Assembly: GCF_027213785.1 (NCBI RefSeq)
Contig: NZ_JAPWGO010000002.1
Coordinates: forward strand, 124,001-188,000
Direction: 5' to 3'
DNA from: Limimaricola sp. G21655-S1
Lineage (GTDB): Bacteria > Pseudomonadota > Alphaproteobacteria > Rhodobacterales > Rhodobacteraceae
DNA length: 64,000 bases
Under the pieces are notes generated by a model, which had not been told where the DNA came from, made no database searches, and saw only the letters and a program-made list of their open reading frames with translations. Shown here in pieces: positions 48,571-58,922 of this stretch (position 1 is its first letter; every line of letters begins with the position of its first letter). Position numbers and translations under genes: made by a program.

Positions 48571-49629
48571 TCAGCGCCCGTTGCGTGGCAACAGCAGCGA
48601 GGCGTCGCCATAGGAGAAGAAGCGGTAGCGATTCGCGATGGCGTGATCGTAGATCCGGCGGATCTCCTCCACCCCCATCAAGGCCGAGACCAGCATCATC
48701 AGCGTCGATTTCGGCAGGTGGAAATTGGTCATCAACCCATGCGCGACGCGGAATTCGAAGCCCGGGGTGATGAAGATGTCGGTCTCGCCCGACCACGGCG
48801 CGATCTGGCCGCCCCGCGCGGCGCTCTCGATCAGCCGCAGCGCGGTGGTGCCGACCGGGATGACCCGCCCGCCCGTGGCGCGGGTGGCGGCGATCTCGGC
48901 GGCGGCCTTCTCGCTCACCTCGCCCCATTCGGCGTGCATCTTGTGGTCGCGGATGTCGTCGACCTTCACCGGCAGGAAGGTTCCCGCCCCGACATGCAGC
49001 GTCACATGGGTGAAGCTGACGCCGCGCGCGGCCAGCGCCGCCATCAGCGGCTCGTCGAAATGCAGCGAGGCGGTGGGGGCGGCAACCGCGCCGGGCCGCG
49101 CCGCCCAGACGGTCTGGTAATCCTCGCGGTCGCTCTCGTCGGCGGCGCGCTTGGCGGCAATGTAGGGCGGCAGCGGCATCGCGCCGACCTCGGCGATGGC
49201 GGCGTCGAAATCATCGCCCTCGAGATCGAAACGCAGCACCGCCTGATCGGCCTCGCGGCCCACCAACTCGGCCGAGAGTCGCTCCGAGAACACCACGACC
49301 TCGCCCTCGCGCAGCTTCCGAAGCGGCTTGACCAGCGCGCTCCAGCAGCCGTCGGCGCGGGGACCGAGCAGCGTCACCTCGATCCGCGCCGTGCCCTCGC
49401 CGGCGGCGCCGGGGCGGGTCCGGGTGCCGCTCAGACGCGCCGGGATCACCTTGGTGTCGTTGAGCACGAGCCGGTCGCCCGGCCGCAGGATCTGCACCAG
49501 ATCGGTCACCACCCGGTCGGCGATCTCCTGACCTTGGGCCAGCAGCAGCCGCGCCGACGAGCGCGGCTTGGCGGGCCGGGTGGCGATCAGCTCGTCGGGC
49601 AGGTCGAAATCGAAATCCGAGAGCTTCAT
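48571..49629 (-). CDS. queA: S-adenosylmethionine:tRNA ribosyltransferase-isomerase
   Basis: QueA builds the epoxycyclopentane ring of epoxyqueuosine on tRNA from the ribose of S-adenosylmethionine. The 352-residue protein starts [19 protein letters not shown]. It has [25 protein letters not shown], the [14 protein letters not shown] stretch and [15 protein letters not shown] near the end. Its ATG is 13 bases after the AsmA-like gene, so they may be cotranscribed. Confidence 0.95.
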   Translation of the reverse strand: MKLSDFDFDLPDELIATRPAKPRSSARLLLAQGQEIADRVVTDLVQILRPGDRLVLNDTKVIPARLSGTRTRPGAAGEGTARIEVTLLGPRADGCWSALVKPLRKLREGEVVVFSERLSAELVGREADQAVLRFDLEGDDFDAAIAEVGAMPLPPYIAAKRAADESDREDYQTVWAARPGAVAAPTASLHFDEPLMAALAARGVSFTHVTLHVGAGTFLPVKVDDIRDHKMHAEWGEVSEKAAAEIAATRATGGRVIPVGTTALRLIESAARGGQIAPWSGETDIFITPGFEFRVAHGLMTNFHLPKSTLMMLVSALMGVEEIRRIYDHAIANRYRFFSYGDASLLLPRNGR

Positions 49630-49642
49630 CGGCGTCCTCAGG

Positions 49643-52600
49643 TCAGGTCGGTGGCGGCCTCCGGAACAGTTCGCGGAACAGGCCGGGGGTGAGCGCGGAG
49701 AGCGGGTTGACCGAGACCTGCGGGTCCTCGGGCGTGCCGCCCAGCGTGTAGTTGAAGCCGATCAGCCCCTCGCCGGGGCGGGTCAGGAACGATCCCAGCG
49801 AATTGACGAGGTAGAAGGGCGAGACGACGCCTTGGAAGGCCATGCGTCTGGAAGCGAGGCTGTATCTCCCGTCGAGGGAAATGCCAAGACCCGGCCCGGT
49901 GGCGCTCGATTGCGTGATCTCGAGCATGTCAGGGCTCAGCCGGAAATCGGCCAGGATCCGGTCGAAGGCGAGCCCCTTACCGTCCAGCTGCTGCAGCAGT
50001 CCCACCACCGAGATCGCGTCGAGAAGCTGCGCCATGGCGGGCGCGTCGCGCACCCGCAGTCCGGCCACGTCGAGATCGCCGGTGTAATGGCCGGGCCGCC
50101 CGTCGGGCAGCAGCGTCAGGTCGAGCGCGCCACCGGTGGCGGTGCCGTAAAGCCCGGCCGAGCGTAGCACCGCCCCCGCATCCGGCCCGGTGATGCGCAC
50201 CGCCGTACCGCCATCATCGGGCACCACCAGCCCCGAAACGGGCGCGCCGCCATTGACCCGCGCATCGAAGCGACCCGAAAAGCCGCCTACGGTCGAGAAC
50301 CGGCCCCGCAGCGCGGTGAGCGCCACCGCGTCGGTGACGCGCAGCCGGTCGAGCGCGAGGCTGATCGGCCCGCCCTCTCCGTCGCCGCCCTTGCCGAAAC
50401 CGGCGCGCCGCAGGTCGACCGCGCCGCCCGTGATCTCGAGCCCCACCGTCTCGCCCGGGCCGCGCCCGACCAGATCGGCGCTGACGTCGAGCCAGTCCGA
50501 CAGGCGCACCCGCTCGAAGCTGGCGCGCTCCAGCCCGCCGCCGGGGCGCAGCCGCAGATCGCCGCGCGCCGAGAGACCGCCCGCATCGAGCGCGATCCGG
50601 TCGATCCGGGGCGTCTCGCCCAGCCGCCCCGCGATCTCCAGCTGCCCGGTGGTGCCGGGCGCCACCGACCAGCCCAGCGCCGGGATCGACAGGCCGAGCC
50701 CCCTGAGATCCGTCGAAAGCGTGACCTGCGGCGGCGCGCCCCGCGCCAGCCGCATCGCGACCTCGCCGCGCCCACGACCGGACAGGGAGCCCTCGGGCAG
50801 CGCGATGCCGAAGGTGTCGAGAAAGCGCTGCGACAGCTCGACCGTCCCGTCGAGCCGCGCCGTCCCACCGGATGCGCCGAGCGGCTGGCGAAAGGCCACA
50901 TCGGCCGGCAGACCGTCGATCGTCACCGGGCCCTCGACCTCGAGCGCCTCGGGCCCGGCCCTGAGCGCGAGGCGATCGGCGGCGACGCGGCGCTCCGGCA
51001 CGATCGCCATGCTCGACACCTCGTCGAGCGTGCCACTCACGGACCAGGCCACCTCCTCCGGTGCGACCGGCCCGCCCAGCGGCAGGGCGACGCGGGCGCT
51101 GGCCTGGCCCCGCCCCTCGATCAGATCCACCGGCTTTCCCGCCTTCTGCAGGAACCGGAAAGGCGGCTGGTCGATCAAGGACAGCATCGCCGTGACCGTG
51201 CCCGCGGCCTCGATGCCGATCTCGGCATCCGGGCGCGGCCCGCCCAGCCGGGGAATCGTGAAGCTGGTGCCCGAGAGGTCGACGCGGCCGCCCTGCGGCG
51301 CCTCGGCCACGCCCTCGGTCAGGCTGACGGAAAAGGTGCCGTCGCCGATGCTGGCATAGCCTGCCCCGCCGGTGATCGGCGGCAGCCCGTCGAGCGGGCG
51401 GATCGTGGCGCCCTCGAAACCATGGCTGAGCGCGATCTCGAGGTCCTGTCCCGGCGAGCGGCGCAGCGACGCCGTCACGTCGCGCAGCGTGGCGGCGGGT
51501 ATGTGGTTGGCGATCCAGTCGCGGGTCCCCGGCTTGAAGCCCTCGGGCCAGTAGGCGAGCAGACGGTCGCGCGAGAGCGCCGCGGCTTGGACATCGAGCG
51601 CGGCGCGCCAGCCTTCGGGGGTCGAGCCGATCGCGCCGCTGCCGCCGATCCGGGCGCCGCTGGCGGCATCGGTGGCGCCGAATCCGCCGATCTCGAGCTC
51701 GAAGGGATCGGGGTGCAGCCGCAGGTCCGACCAGACCTCGCGCAGCGCCACCGCGTCCGGTAGCCCGGCCCCCGCCGCGAGCGCCACCTCGTCGAAGCGC
51801 ATCTGCGCCACCAGCGCGCCGGGCCAGCCCGCCTTCACCTCGCGCAGCCAGGCCTGCCCCTGCCCCTCGACGCGGCCCAGCTCGCCCATGGCGGAGATGC
51901 GCTCGAACGCGATCCGGTCCTCTGCCGGGTCGAAGCGCAGCGCCAGCCCGGCGCGCTCGAAGCGCAGCGGCTCGGCGCCCTCGCCCGGCGCCAGCGCGCC
52001 GGCGCCGATCCGCAGCGCCGCGCTGAACGGCCCCGGCGTGCCATCGATGCCGATCCGGCCCCGCAGCCGCGCCGAAAGCGGCGCGTCGAGCACCGACAAA
52101 AAGGACAGCGCCGGATGCTGCGTGGCGAGATCGCGGCTGGCCGCCCCCTCGATATTCATCCGGATCTCGGCATCCCGCGCGCCGCCGGCACGGTCGTAGC
52201 CGAGGGCGAGATCGGTGACCTCGCCGCCATCGGCGCGCAGCGTCATCTGCCCGGCGAGCCGCATCCCGGCGCGCAGATCAAGCGCGATCCGCCCGTCCTC
52301 GGCGGTCCAGTCGCGCCCCGCGCGCGCATCGGAATAATTGACCGCCAGCCGCCGCGCCTCGATCCGCTCCAGAGCATCGAGCGCGGGCCGGTCCAACACC
52401 GCGTCGATGCGCGACAACAGCCCGGCCAGCCCGCTCGTATCCGGCTGCGGCGCGGGGACGGATCGCGGCGCGGCGCGCTCGAACCGCACTTCGACCCGGC
52501 CGGTGGTGTCGCGCCTGAGCCCGATCTCGGCCTCGGTCAGGATCACCTCCTGCGCCAGCACGGAGCGCTCGAAGAGCAGGCCGCGCGGGCTCAGGAGCGC

Positions 52601-52993
52601 TTCGATCCGGGGCACCCGCGCCAGCACCGCGCCTTCGGCATCGTGCAGCACCGTGTCGCGCAGCGCCACGCGCGGATGCAGGTCGGTGCCGAGCGTCAGG
52701 GCGATCGCGCCGAAATCGATGCGCCCCCCGGCCAGCATGGTGTCCGCCTGCGCCTCGATCCGCTCGGTGATCCAGCTCGGCGCCGTGATCGTCTGCCCGA
52801 TCAGCAACAGCCCCAGGCCAAGAGCCAGCGCCACGGGGAGCGTCACCAGCGTCAGCCCGAGCCCGAGACCGAGGCGCAGGCCTTCCGCCAGCTTCAGCCC
52901 GCGCGCCCGCCGCCGCGGCGGGCGCGCGAGAGCCGTCGCCGCCACGGCCGGGCGGGCGCGCCGGTCGCGCGGGCTGATCGATCGATGCTGCAA
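49643..52993 (-). CDS. AsmA-like/DUF3971 membrane-anchored giant protein
   Basis: This protein of about 1116 residues has one N-terminal membrane segment (near residues 35-60), then a very long beta-rich periplasmic region. It ends in an AsmA-like C-terminal domain ([20 protein letters not shown], then [20 protein letters not shown]). Such YhdP/TamB-like proteins are thought to bridge the periplasm and help move lipids to the outer membrane. The start is uncertain. TTG 52993 is chosen because it clears the divergent bcp promoter and has AAGGGG upstream; the open frame continues to 53146. Confidence 0.75.
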   Translation of the reverse strand: MQHRSISPRDRRARPAVAATALARPPRRRARGLKLAEGLRLGLGLGLTLVTLPVALALGLGLLLIGQTITAPSWITERIEAQADTMLAGGRIDFGAIALTLGTDLHPRVALRDTVLHDAEGAVLARVPRIEALLSPRGLLFERSVLAQEVILTEAEIGLRRDTTGRVEVRFERAAPRSVPAPQPDTSGLAGLLSRIDAVLDRPALDALERIEARRLAVNYSDARAGRDWTAEDGRIALDLRAGMRLAGQMTLRADGGEVTDLALGYDRAGGARDAEIRMNIEGAASRDLATQHPALSFLSVLDAPLSARLRGRIGIDGTPGPFSAALRIGAGALAPGEGAEPLRFERAGLALRFDPAEDRIAFERISAMGELGRVEGQGQAWLREVKAGWPGALVAQMRFDEVALAAGAGLPDAVALREVWSDLRLHPDPFELEIGGFGATDAASGARIGGSGAIGSTPEGWRAALDVQAAALSRDRLLAYWPEGFKPGTRDWIANHIPAATLRDVTASLRRSPGQDLEIALSHGFEGATIRPLDGLPPITGGAGYASIGDGTFSVSLTEGVAEAPQGGRVDLSGTSFTIPRLGGPRPDAEIGIEAAGTVTAMLSLIDQPPFRFLQKAGKPVDLIEGRGQASARVALPLGGPVAPEEVAWSVSGTLDEVSSMAIVPERRVAADRLALRAGPEALEVEGPVTIDGLPADVAFRQPLGASGGTARLDGTVELSQRFLDTFGIALPEGSLSGRGRGEVAMRLARGAPPQVTLSTDLRGLGLSIPALGWSVAPGTTGQLEIAGRLGETPRIDRIALDAGGLSARGDLRLRPGGGLERASFERVRLSDWLDVSADLVGRGPGETVGLEITGGAVDLRRAGFGKGGDGEGGPISLALDRLRVTDAVALTALRGRFSTVGGFSGRFDARVNGGAPVSGLVVPDDGGTAVRITGPDAGAVLRSAGLYGTATGGALDLTLLPDGRPGHYTGDLDVAGLRVRDAPAMAQLLDAISVVGLLQQLDGKGLAFDRILADFRLSPDMLEITQSSATGPGLGISLDGRYSLASRRMAFQGVVSPFYLVNSLGSFLTRPGEGLIGFNYTLGGTPEDPQVSVNPLSALTPGLFRELFRRPPPT

Positions 52994-53087
52994 GTCGGGC
53001 CAAGACCCCTTGATTTCGTCGGCCCCAGCGTAGATCCCTTGCCCCCCGAGGGCCACCGCCGCCCGTTCACGACAGCGAGGATGCGCC

Positions 53088-53573
53088 ATGAGCGACACGA
53101 TGACGGCCACCCTGCCCGAGCCCGGCCAGAAAGCCCCCGATTTCATCTTGCCGCGCGACGGCGGCGAAGAGGTGCGGCTCTCGGCCCATCTCGGCGCGCC
53201 GGTGGTGCTCTATTTCTACCCGCGCGACGACACCTCGGGCTGCACCAAGCAGGCGCAGGGCTTCACCGAACTGGGCGGCGATTTCGAACTGCTGGGCGCA
53301 CGGGTGCTCGGCGTGTCCAAGGACAGCGTCGCCAAGCACGAGAGGTTCCGCGACAAGTACGGGCTGGGCGTGACGCTGCTGTCGGATGCCGAGGCCGATG
53401 TCTGCGAGCGCTACGGTGTCTGGGTCGAGAAGAAGATGTACGGCAAGACCTTCATGGGGATCGAGCGCACCACCTTCCTCATCGACGCCCAAGGCAGGAT
53501 CGCCCGGATCTGGCGCAAGGTGAAGGTGGCGGGCCATGCCGAGGAGGTTCTCGACGCGGTGCGGGCGCTGTGA
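53088..53573 (+). CDS. bcp: Peroxiredoxin, Bcp/PrxQ type
   Basis: This 161-residue thiol peroxidase reduces hydroperoxides. The peroxidatic Cys52 is in YPRDDTSGCTKQAQGF. The resolving Cys that many Bcp proteins have five residues later is Gln57 here, so it would work by a one-Cys or another resolving mechanism; Cys108 in DVCERYGVW is the only other cysteine. AGGATG precedes the ATG. It is coupled by GTGA overlap to the DUF455 gene. Confidence 0.93.
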   Translation: MSDTMTATLPEPGQKAPDFILPRDGGEEVRLSAHLGAPVVLYFYPRDDTSGCTKQAQGFTELGGDFELLGARVLGVSKDSVAKHERFRDKYGLGVTLLSDAEADVCERYGVWVEKKMYGKTFMGIERTTFLIDAQGRIARIWRKVKVAGHAEEVLDAVRAL

Positions 53574-54397
53574 ACCAAACGCTCACTGATCTGGCGGTCG
53601 AGGTGCTCTCGACCGCCGATGGCCGCCTCAAGACCGCGCGCAGCCACGCCGCCGCCAAGGCCTGGCGCGACAGCCGCACCGCCGGCGCGCCGCTGGAAAT
53701 CGGCGATACCCCGCCCCCGGATCGGCCGGCCCGCCCGGACCGGCCCGAACTGCTGGCGCCGCGCGAAATGCCCAAGCGCCGTCCCGGCTCGGAACATGGC
53801 CGGATCGCGCTGATCCACGCGGTGGCGCATATCGAGCTGAACGCGGTGGACCTGCATTGGGACGCGGTCGCGCGCTTTGCCGCGACGCCGTTGCCTTTGG
53901 GCTATTTCGACGACTGGGTGCAGGCGGCGGACGAGGAATCGAAGCATTTCAACCTGCTGTGCGACCGGCTCGAGGCGCTGGGCAGCCATTACGGCGCCCT
54001 GCCCGCGCATGAGGGCATGTGGCGCGCCGCCGAGGACACCGCCGCCGACCTGATGGCGCGGCTCGCCGTGGTGCCGATGGTGCTCGAGGCGCGCGGTCTC
54101 GACGTGACGCCCGGCATGATCGAGATCTTCCGCAAGGCGGGCGACACCGACACCGTCGCGGCGCTCGAGGTGATCTATGTCGAGGAGGTGCACCACGTCT
54201 CCTACGGCTCGAAGTGGTTCCACTTCCTGTGCGGGCGGCACGATCTCGACCCCGCGCCGCTGTTTCGCGACCTCGTGCGGCGCCATTTCCACGGCGGGCT
54301 CAAGCCGCCGTTCAACGAGGAGAAGCGCGCCGAGGCCGGGATCCCGCCCGATTTCTACTGGCCGCTTGCGGAGGAGACGGCACGGCGAGAGGGCTGA
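53570..54397 (+). CDS. DUF455 ferritin-like protein
   Basis: This 275-residue protein belongs to the DUF455 family, with a ferritin-like four-helix bundle that should bind a di-iron centre. Candidate metal ligands are in HAVAHIELNAVDLHWD, ADEESKHFNLL and VIYVEEVHHVSYGSKWF. The GTG start overlaps the bcp stop. Pairing with a peroxiredoxin suggests an oxidative or iron-related role, but none is proven. Confidence 0.83.
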   Translation: MNQTLTDLAVEVLSTADGRLKTARSHAAAKAWRDSRTAGAPLEIGDTPPPDRPARPDRPELLAPREMPKRRPGSEHGRIALIHAVAHIELNAVDLHWDAVARFAATPLPLGYFDDWVQAADEESKHFNLLCDRLEALGSHYGALPAHEGMWRAAEDTAADLMARLAVVPMVLEARGLDVTPGMIEIFRKAGDTDTVAALEVIYVEEVHHVSYGSKWFHFLCGRHDLDPAPLFRDLVRRHFHGGLKPPFNEEKRAEAGIPPDFYWPLAEETARREG

Positions 54398-54601
54398 AGA
54401 CCGGCCCTTTCGTTGCTCGGGCGCCACAGTGTGACACTATAGTCCTTTCGGCGATATCTTGCCGTTTTTCGGCCTTCTCCACGCCCGTGACCCGGGTGGC
54501 TGCCCAAAGATGTTGCGACAGGGGGGAGGCCCCGCTAACACCACGCACGCGGCACTCTCGAAAAAGAGAGGCTGTGACCGGGACAACACGGGGACGGACG
54601 G

Positions 54602-55930
54602 GTGCGCATCAAACTGGCACAGAAACTTCACGCGGCGCTGGAGCGCCGGTTTCCCGAACGGCGGCTGTTTCTGCGCTCGGACACCGAGACCCGGTTCATC
54701 AGGCTCCACCCCTCGACCCAGCTGATCGCCTGGACCGGCGCGACGCTGGTGGTCGGCTGGACCATCACCGCCACCGCGATTCTGCTGATGGATTCGATCG
54801 GCTCCGGCAATTTCCGCGCCCAGGCGCAACGCGACCAGATGATCTACGAGGATCGCCTGAACGTTCTCTCGGCCGAGCGCGACCTGCGCGCCGCCGAAGC
54901 CGCCGCCGCGCAGGAGCGGTTCTCGACCGCGCTGGCCCAGATCTCGACCATGCAGAGCGAGCTGCTGGCCTCCGAGGACAAGCGCCGCGAGATGGAGACC
55001 GGGCTCGAGGTGATGCAGGCCGCGCTGCGCCGCACCATGATCGAGCGCGAGACCGCGCGCGACGCCGCCGAGGAGTTGAAGCTGGCGCTGGCCGAGGGCG
55101 GTACCCTGCCCGGCGGCGCCGACGCGGCCTCGGTCGAGGGCACGCTCGACATCCTGTCCGGCGCGCTGGCCGAAACCGCCGAAGAGCGCGACCGCATCGC
55201 CGAGGATGCCGAGCTTGCCTTCGAACAGGCCAACGAGATGCAGCTCGAGCTGCGGCTGATGACCGAACGCAACGACGAGATCTTCCGCCAGCTCGAAGAG
55301 GCGATGACCGTTTCGGTCGAGCCGCTGGGCGAGATGTTCCGCGCGGCCGGCATGGACCCCGACGCGATGATCAGCAAGGTGCGCAAGGGCTATAGCGGCA
55401 TCGGCGGCGGCGCGCTGACCCCGATCCAGTTCTCCACCATGGGGTCCCATGCGGGCCATGGCCACGACAATGCCGAGCGTGCCAACGCGCTGCTCGACAA
55501 GATGGACGAGATCAACCTCTACCGGATCGCCGCCTCGAAGGCGCCCTTCGCGGAGCCGGTGAAATCCTCCTATCGCTTTACCTCCGGCTTCGGCCAGCGC
55601 TGGGGCCGCCTGCATGCGGGCGCCGATTTCGCGGCGCCGATCGGCACCCCGGTCTATTCCACCGCCGACGGCGTGGTGGTCAGCGCCGGTTGGGCCTCGG
55701 GCTATGGCCGGCTAATCAAGATCCAGCACGAGTTCGGGATCGAGACCCGTTATGCCCACCTCAACAAGATCAGCGTGAAGGTCGGCCAAAGGGTATCGCG
55801 CGGCGAGCGGATTGGTGATATGGGCAACTCCGGACGATCGACCGGGCCCCACCTCCATTACGAGGTGCGCGTCGGTGGGACTCCCGTCAATCCCATGACC
55901 TACATACGAGCTGGAAAAGATGTTTTCTAA
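54602..55930 (+). CDS. M23 family metallopeptidase, membrane-anchored
   Basis: This 442-residue protein should cut peptide crosslinks of peptidoglycan. It has one membrane segment (about 42-66), a long coiled coil (about 75-235) and an LytM/M23 domain (about 320-440). The zinc ligands are in GRLHAGADFAAPIGTP and GPHLHYEV. The start is a GTG at 54602 with GGACGG nearby; no ATG fits better. It overlaps the bactofilin gene by 11 bases. M23 peptidase/bactofilin pairs shape cells in Helicobacter and in stalked alphaproteobacteria. Confidence 0.9.
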   Translation: MRIKLAQKLHAALERRFPERRLFLRSDTETRFIRLHPSTQLIAWTGATLVVGWTITATAILLMDSIGSGNFRAQAQRDQMIYEDRLNVLSAERDLRAAEAAAAQERFSTALAQISTMQSELLASEDKRREMETGLEVMQAALRRTMIERETARDAAEELKLALAEGGTLPGGADAASVEGTLDILSGALAETAEERDRIAEDAELAFEQANEMQLELRLMTERNDEIFRQLEEAMTVSVEPLGEMFRAAGMDPDAMISKVRKGYSGIGGGALTPIQFSTMGSHAGHGHDNAERANALLDKMDEINLYRIAASKAPFAEPVKSSYRFTSGFGQRWGRLHAGADFAAPIGTPVYSTADGVVVSAGWASGYGRLIKIQHEFGIETRYAHLNKISVKVGQRVSRGERIGDMGNSGRSTGPHLHYEVRVGGTPVNPMTYIRAGKDVF

Positions 55931-56429
55931 GAGCAAGATCAACGAGCCCGGACCCAGGACAGCCGAAGGGAACCCCCAGATGGACGCCACCACCAAGCCC
56001 GCGCAGCCGCAGGGATCGCAGGACTACCGTCCCGCCGCACCCAAGGCGAAGCCGCCGGCCTCGGTGCTCTCGGCCGACCTGCACATCAAGGGCAACGTCA
56101 AGACCACCGGCGACATCCAGGTCGAGGGCCAGATCGAGGGCGACATCCGCGCGCATCTGCTGACCGTCGGCGAAGGCGCCACCGTGCGCGGCGAGCTGGT
56201 CGCGGATGACGTGGTCATCAATGGCCGGATCGTCGGCCGGGTGCGCGGCCTCAAGGTTCGCCTCACCTCGACCGCCCGCGTCGAGGGCGACATCATCCAC
56301 AAGACCATCGCGATCGAGAGCGGGGCGCATTTCGAGGGTTCGGTGCAGCGTCAGGAAGACCCGCTGAACACCACCGGCGCGCCCAAGCCGCTGCCGAAGC
56401 CGTCCGTGGCCGAAGGCGGCCACGACTGA
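55920..56429 (+). CDS. Bactofilin
   Basis: Bactofilins polymerise into cytoskeletal filaments that position cell-wall enzymes. The 169-residue protein has a Pro-rich N-terminal tail (residues 1-45), a beta-helical bactofilin core (about 48-145) with repeating short beta strands such as GDIQVEGQIEGDIRAHLL, and a short tail. Its ATG lies inside the 3' end of the M23 gene, so they should be made together. A terminator with a GAAA loop follows. Confidence 0.93.
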   Translation: MFSKSKINEPGPRTAEGNPQMDATTKPAQPQGSQDYRPAAPKAKPPASVLSADLHIKGNVKTTGDIQVEGQIEGDIRAHLLTVGEGATVRGELVADDVVINGRIVGRVRGLKVRLTSTARVEGDIIHKTIAIESGAHFEGSVQRQEDPLNTTGAPKPLPKPSVAEGGHD

Positions 56430-56454
56430 GGCCGGTCGCGGGATCGACGGATCG

Positions 56455-56484
56455 GGGCGTCTCGGGAAACCGGGGCGCCCTTTT
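56455..56484 (+). terminator. Bactofilin operon terminator
   Basis: Bases 56455-56465 pair with 56470-56480 (11 pairs, two of them G-T) around a GAAA tetraloop, followed by TTTT. It lies 25 bases past the bactofilin stop. Confidence 0.8.
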
Positions 56485-56493
56485 CGTATCCGG

Positions 56494-57564
56494 CTAGCCG
56501 TAGAGGAAATTCGCCGCGAAACGCGCCCGCAGCGGCGGCAGGGCGGTGATCAGCCGCACCGCCGCCAGCGTCGCTGGGCGGGCCAGCCGGCCCTTCGCGG
56601 TGACCACGCGGCGCATCCGCTCGGCCCCGGCGATGATCCGGCGATCCGCCGCGCGGCGGGCTTTGGAATAGCCGTCGATTCCGCCGCCCGCGAGCCGTTC
56701 GGCTAGATCGCAGGCATCGGCGATGCCCAGATTCATGCCGCGCCCGCCGGCGGGAGAATGCGAATGCGCGGCGTCTCCCGCGAGCAGCACCCGCCCCTCC
56801 CGGAACCGCTCCGCCATTCGCAACGCCACCCGGAACTGGCCCCGGTCGTGCAGATGCGCGACCCGCACGCCGAAGGGCTCGGCCGCGAGCGCGTCCTCGG
56901 TGTTCGAGATCATCCGTACCCGCTCACCGCCCAGCGGCACGACGGCGGCCACCCGCCCCTGGGGCAACAGGGACAGCGCCACCCGGTCGCGATGCGGCCA
57001 GCCCGGCGCGTCGATATCGGCGATCGACCAGACATCCGGAAGCCGGTGCCCGGGATAACCGATCCCCGCCGCCTCGCGCACGAGGCTGCGCGTGCCGTCG
57101 GCGCCGAGGAGCCAGTCGCCGCGCTCCTCCCGACCATCCTTCAATGTGATGCGGACGTCTCGGGCGTCCTGCGCCATGCCGACGATCTCGGCGCCGCGCA
57201 GCAGCGTGCCGCCGTGACGTGCCAATGCCGCGGCGAGGATCGCCTCGGTGCGATCCTGCGGCAGCCCGAGCATGTAGCGACGGCCGAAACGCTCGGGCCG
57301 GGCCGCGGCGAAATCGAGGCTGGCCCAGACCCGACCGCCGCGATGAAGGATCAGGCCTCTATAGGTGACGCCCTCGGCCAGCAGCGCCTCGGTCACGCCG
57401 GAAGGCTCAAGACGATGCAGGCTTTCGGGATTGATGCCGACGGCGCGCGACAGGGGGGACGGCGCATCTCGCGCCTCGAAGACCGTCACCTCGATACCAC
57501 GCCGGGCCAGTTCGACCCCGGCGGTCAGCCCGGTGGGTCCGGCGCCGCAGATCAGCACCCTCAT
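56494..57564 (-). CDS. FAD-dependent monooxygenase
   Basis: This 356-residue flavoprotein of the p-hydroxybenzoate hydroxylase type probably hydroxylates an aromatic or similar substrate with NAD(P)H. It has the FAD motif LICGAGPTGLTAGVELARRG, the LGADGTRSLVREA loop and GRVLLAGDAAHSHSPAGGRGMN near residues 265-284. It is shorter than many members and ends right after the core. No pathway genes lie beside it. Confidence 0.85.
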   Translation of the reverse strand: MRVLICGAGPTGLTAGVELARRGIEVTVFEARDAPSPLSRAVGINPESLHRLEPSGVTEALLAEGVTYRGLILHRGGRVWASLDFAAARPERFGRRYMLGLPQDRTEAILAAALARHGGTLLRGAEIVGMAQDARDVRITLKDGREERGDWLLGADGTRSLVREAAGIGYPGHRLPDVWSIADIDAPGWPHRDRVALSLLPQGRVAAVVPLGGERVRMISNTEDALAAEPFGVRVAHLHDRGQFRVALRMAERFREGRVLLAGDAAHSHSPAGGRGMNLGIADACDLAERLAGGGIDGYSKARRAADRRIIAGAERMRRVVTAKGRLARPATLAAVRLITALPPLRARFAANFLYG

Positions 57565-57703
57565 CCTCAGCCCTCCCGCCCCAGTCTAGGAGCGCAGGGT
57601 TACGACGGGCAAGATGCGGAACAGGTGAGCGCGGGCCGAGAGGACGGGACCGGGGCTCCGCCCCGGACCCCGGCGTATTTCAGGAACAAAGTCGGGGGTG
57701 GCT

Positions 57704-58828
57704 TCAGTCGTCCGAGGTCGCCTCGGCGCGGCTCTTGCCGGAGACCTGGCCAGCCAGGGTCGCGGCCATGAAGCCGTCGAGATCACCGTCGAGCACGCCT
57801 TGGGTGTCCGAAGTCTCGTGGCCGGTGCGCAGGTCCTTCACCATCTGGTAGGGCTGAAGCACGTAGGAGCGGATCTGGTTGCCCCAGCCGGCATCGCCCT
57901 TGGCATCGTGCTGTGCGTTGATCTCGGCGTTCCGGCGGTCGAGCTCCATCTGGTAGAGCCGCGATTTCAGCGCCTTCATCGCGATGTCGCGGTTCTGGTG
58001 CTGCGATTTTTCCGAGGAGGTCACGACGATGCCGGTCGGCAGGTGGGTGATCCGCACCGCCGAGTCGGTGGTGTTGACGTGCTGTCCCCCGGCCCCCGAG
58101 GAGCGGTAGGTATCGACCCGGATGTCGGAGGGGTTCACGTCGATCTCGATGTTGTCATCGACCACCGGATAGACCCAGACGCTCGCGAAGGAGGTTTCGC
58201 GCGTGCCCTTGCCGAAGGGCGAGATCCGCACGAGACGGTGCACCCCGCTCTCGGATTTCAGCCAGCCATAGGCGTTGGGGCCGGAGATCTTGTAGGCGAC
58301 CGACTTGATGCCGGCCTCGCCGCCGGCTTCCTCGGACTGCATCTCGACCTCGTAGCCGCGCTTCTCGGCCCAGCGCACATACATCCGCTGCAGCATCTGC
58401 GCCCAGTCGCATGCCTCGGTGCCCCCGGCGCCGGCATTGATCTCGAGGAAGGTGTCGTTGCCATCGGCCTCGCCGTCGAGCAGCGCCTCCAGCTCCTTGG
58501 CGCCGGCGGTCTGGCGCAGCGCCTTGAGCGTGGCCTCGGCCTCGGCCACGACCTCCTCGTCGCCCTCCATCTCGCCCAGCTCGATCAGTTCGACATTGTC
58601 CTTCAGCCCCTGGCTGATCTGGTCGTAGGTACCCATCTTGTCGAGCAGCGACTGGCGCTCGCGCATCAGCCTCTGCGCGGCGGCGGGGTCGTCCCACAGC
58701 GTCGGGTCCTCGACCCGGGCGTCGAATTCCTCGAGCCGGTGCGCCGCCGTCTCGAGGCCCATGCGCTTGGCCAGCAGCCCGAGCGACTTCTCGATGGCGG
58801 CGATGTTGGCTTGCGTCTCTGCGCGCAT
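57704..58828 (-). CDS. prfB: Peptide chain release factor 2
   Basis: RF2 ends translation at UGA and UAA. The 374-residue protein has the GGQ motif in SSGAGGQHVNTTDSAVRITH and the SPF anticodon-like tripeptide in RISPFGKG. There is no sign of the programmed +1 frameshift known in E. coli prfB, since the whole protein lies in one frame from ATG 58828. The longer frame upstream only shadows the 3' end of mrcA. It lies 94 bases after mrcA. Confidence 0.95.
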   Translation of the reverse strand: MRAETQANIAAIEKSLGLLAKRMGLETAAHRLEEFDARVEDPTLWDDPAAAQRLMRERQSLLDKMGTYDQISQGLKDNVELIELGEMEGDEEVVAEAEATLKALRQTAGAKELEALLDGEADGNDTFLEINAGAGGTEACDWAQMLQRMYVRWAEKRGYEVEMQSEEAGGEAGIKSVAYKISGPNAYGWLKSESGVHRLVRISPFGKGTRETSFASVWVYPVVDDNIEIDVNPSDIRVDTYRSSGAGGQHVNTTDSAVRITHLPTGIVVTSSEKSQHQNRDIAMKALKSRLYQMELDRRNAEINAQHDAKGDAGWGNQIRSYVLQPYQMVKDLRTGHETSDTQGVLDGDLDGFMAATLAGQVSGKSRAEATSDD

Positions 58829-58922
58829 GATCGGCTCCTCACTCGGCCTCGAAGGCTTTGAATTGTGCGGCGTGATAGCGCGCCCCGCGCGCCCCGGCAA
58901 GCGAGGCGCGCGAGAGCGTCGC

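Noticed and set aside
54555-54570. CTCTC-GAAAAA-GAGAG hairpin before the M23 gene
   Set aside because: Only five base pairs and no T-run; too weak to call a regulatory structure.
58700-58828. Programmed frameshift in prfB
   Set aside because: The full RF2 sequence lies in one frame from its ATG, with no internal UGA near the start.
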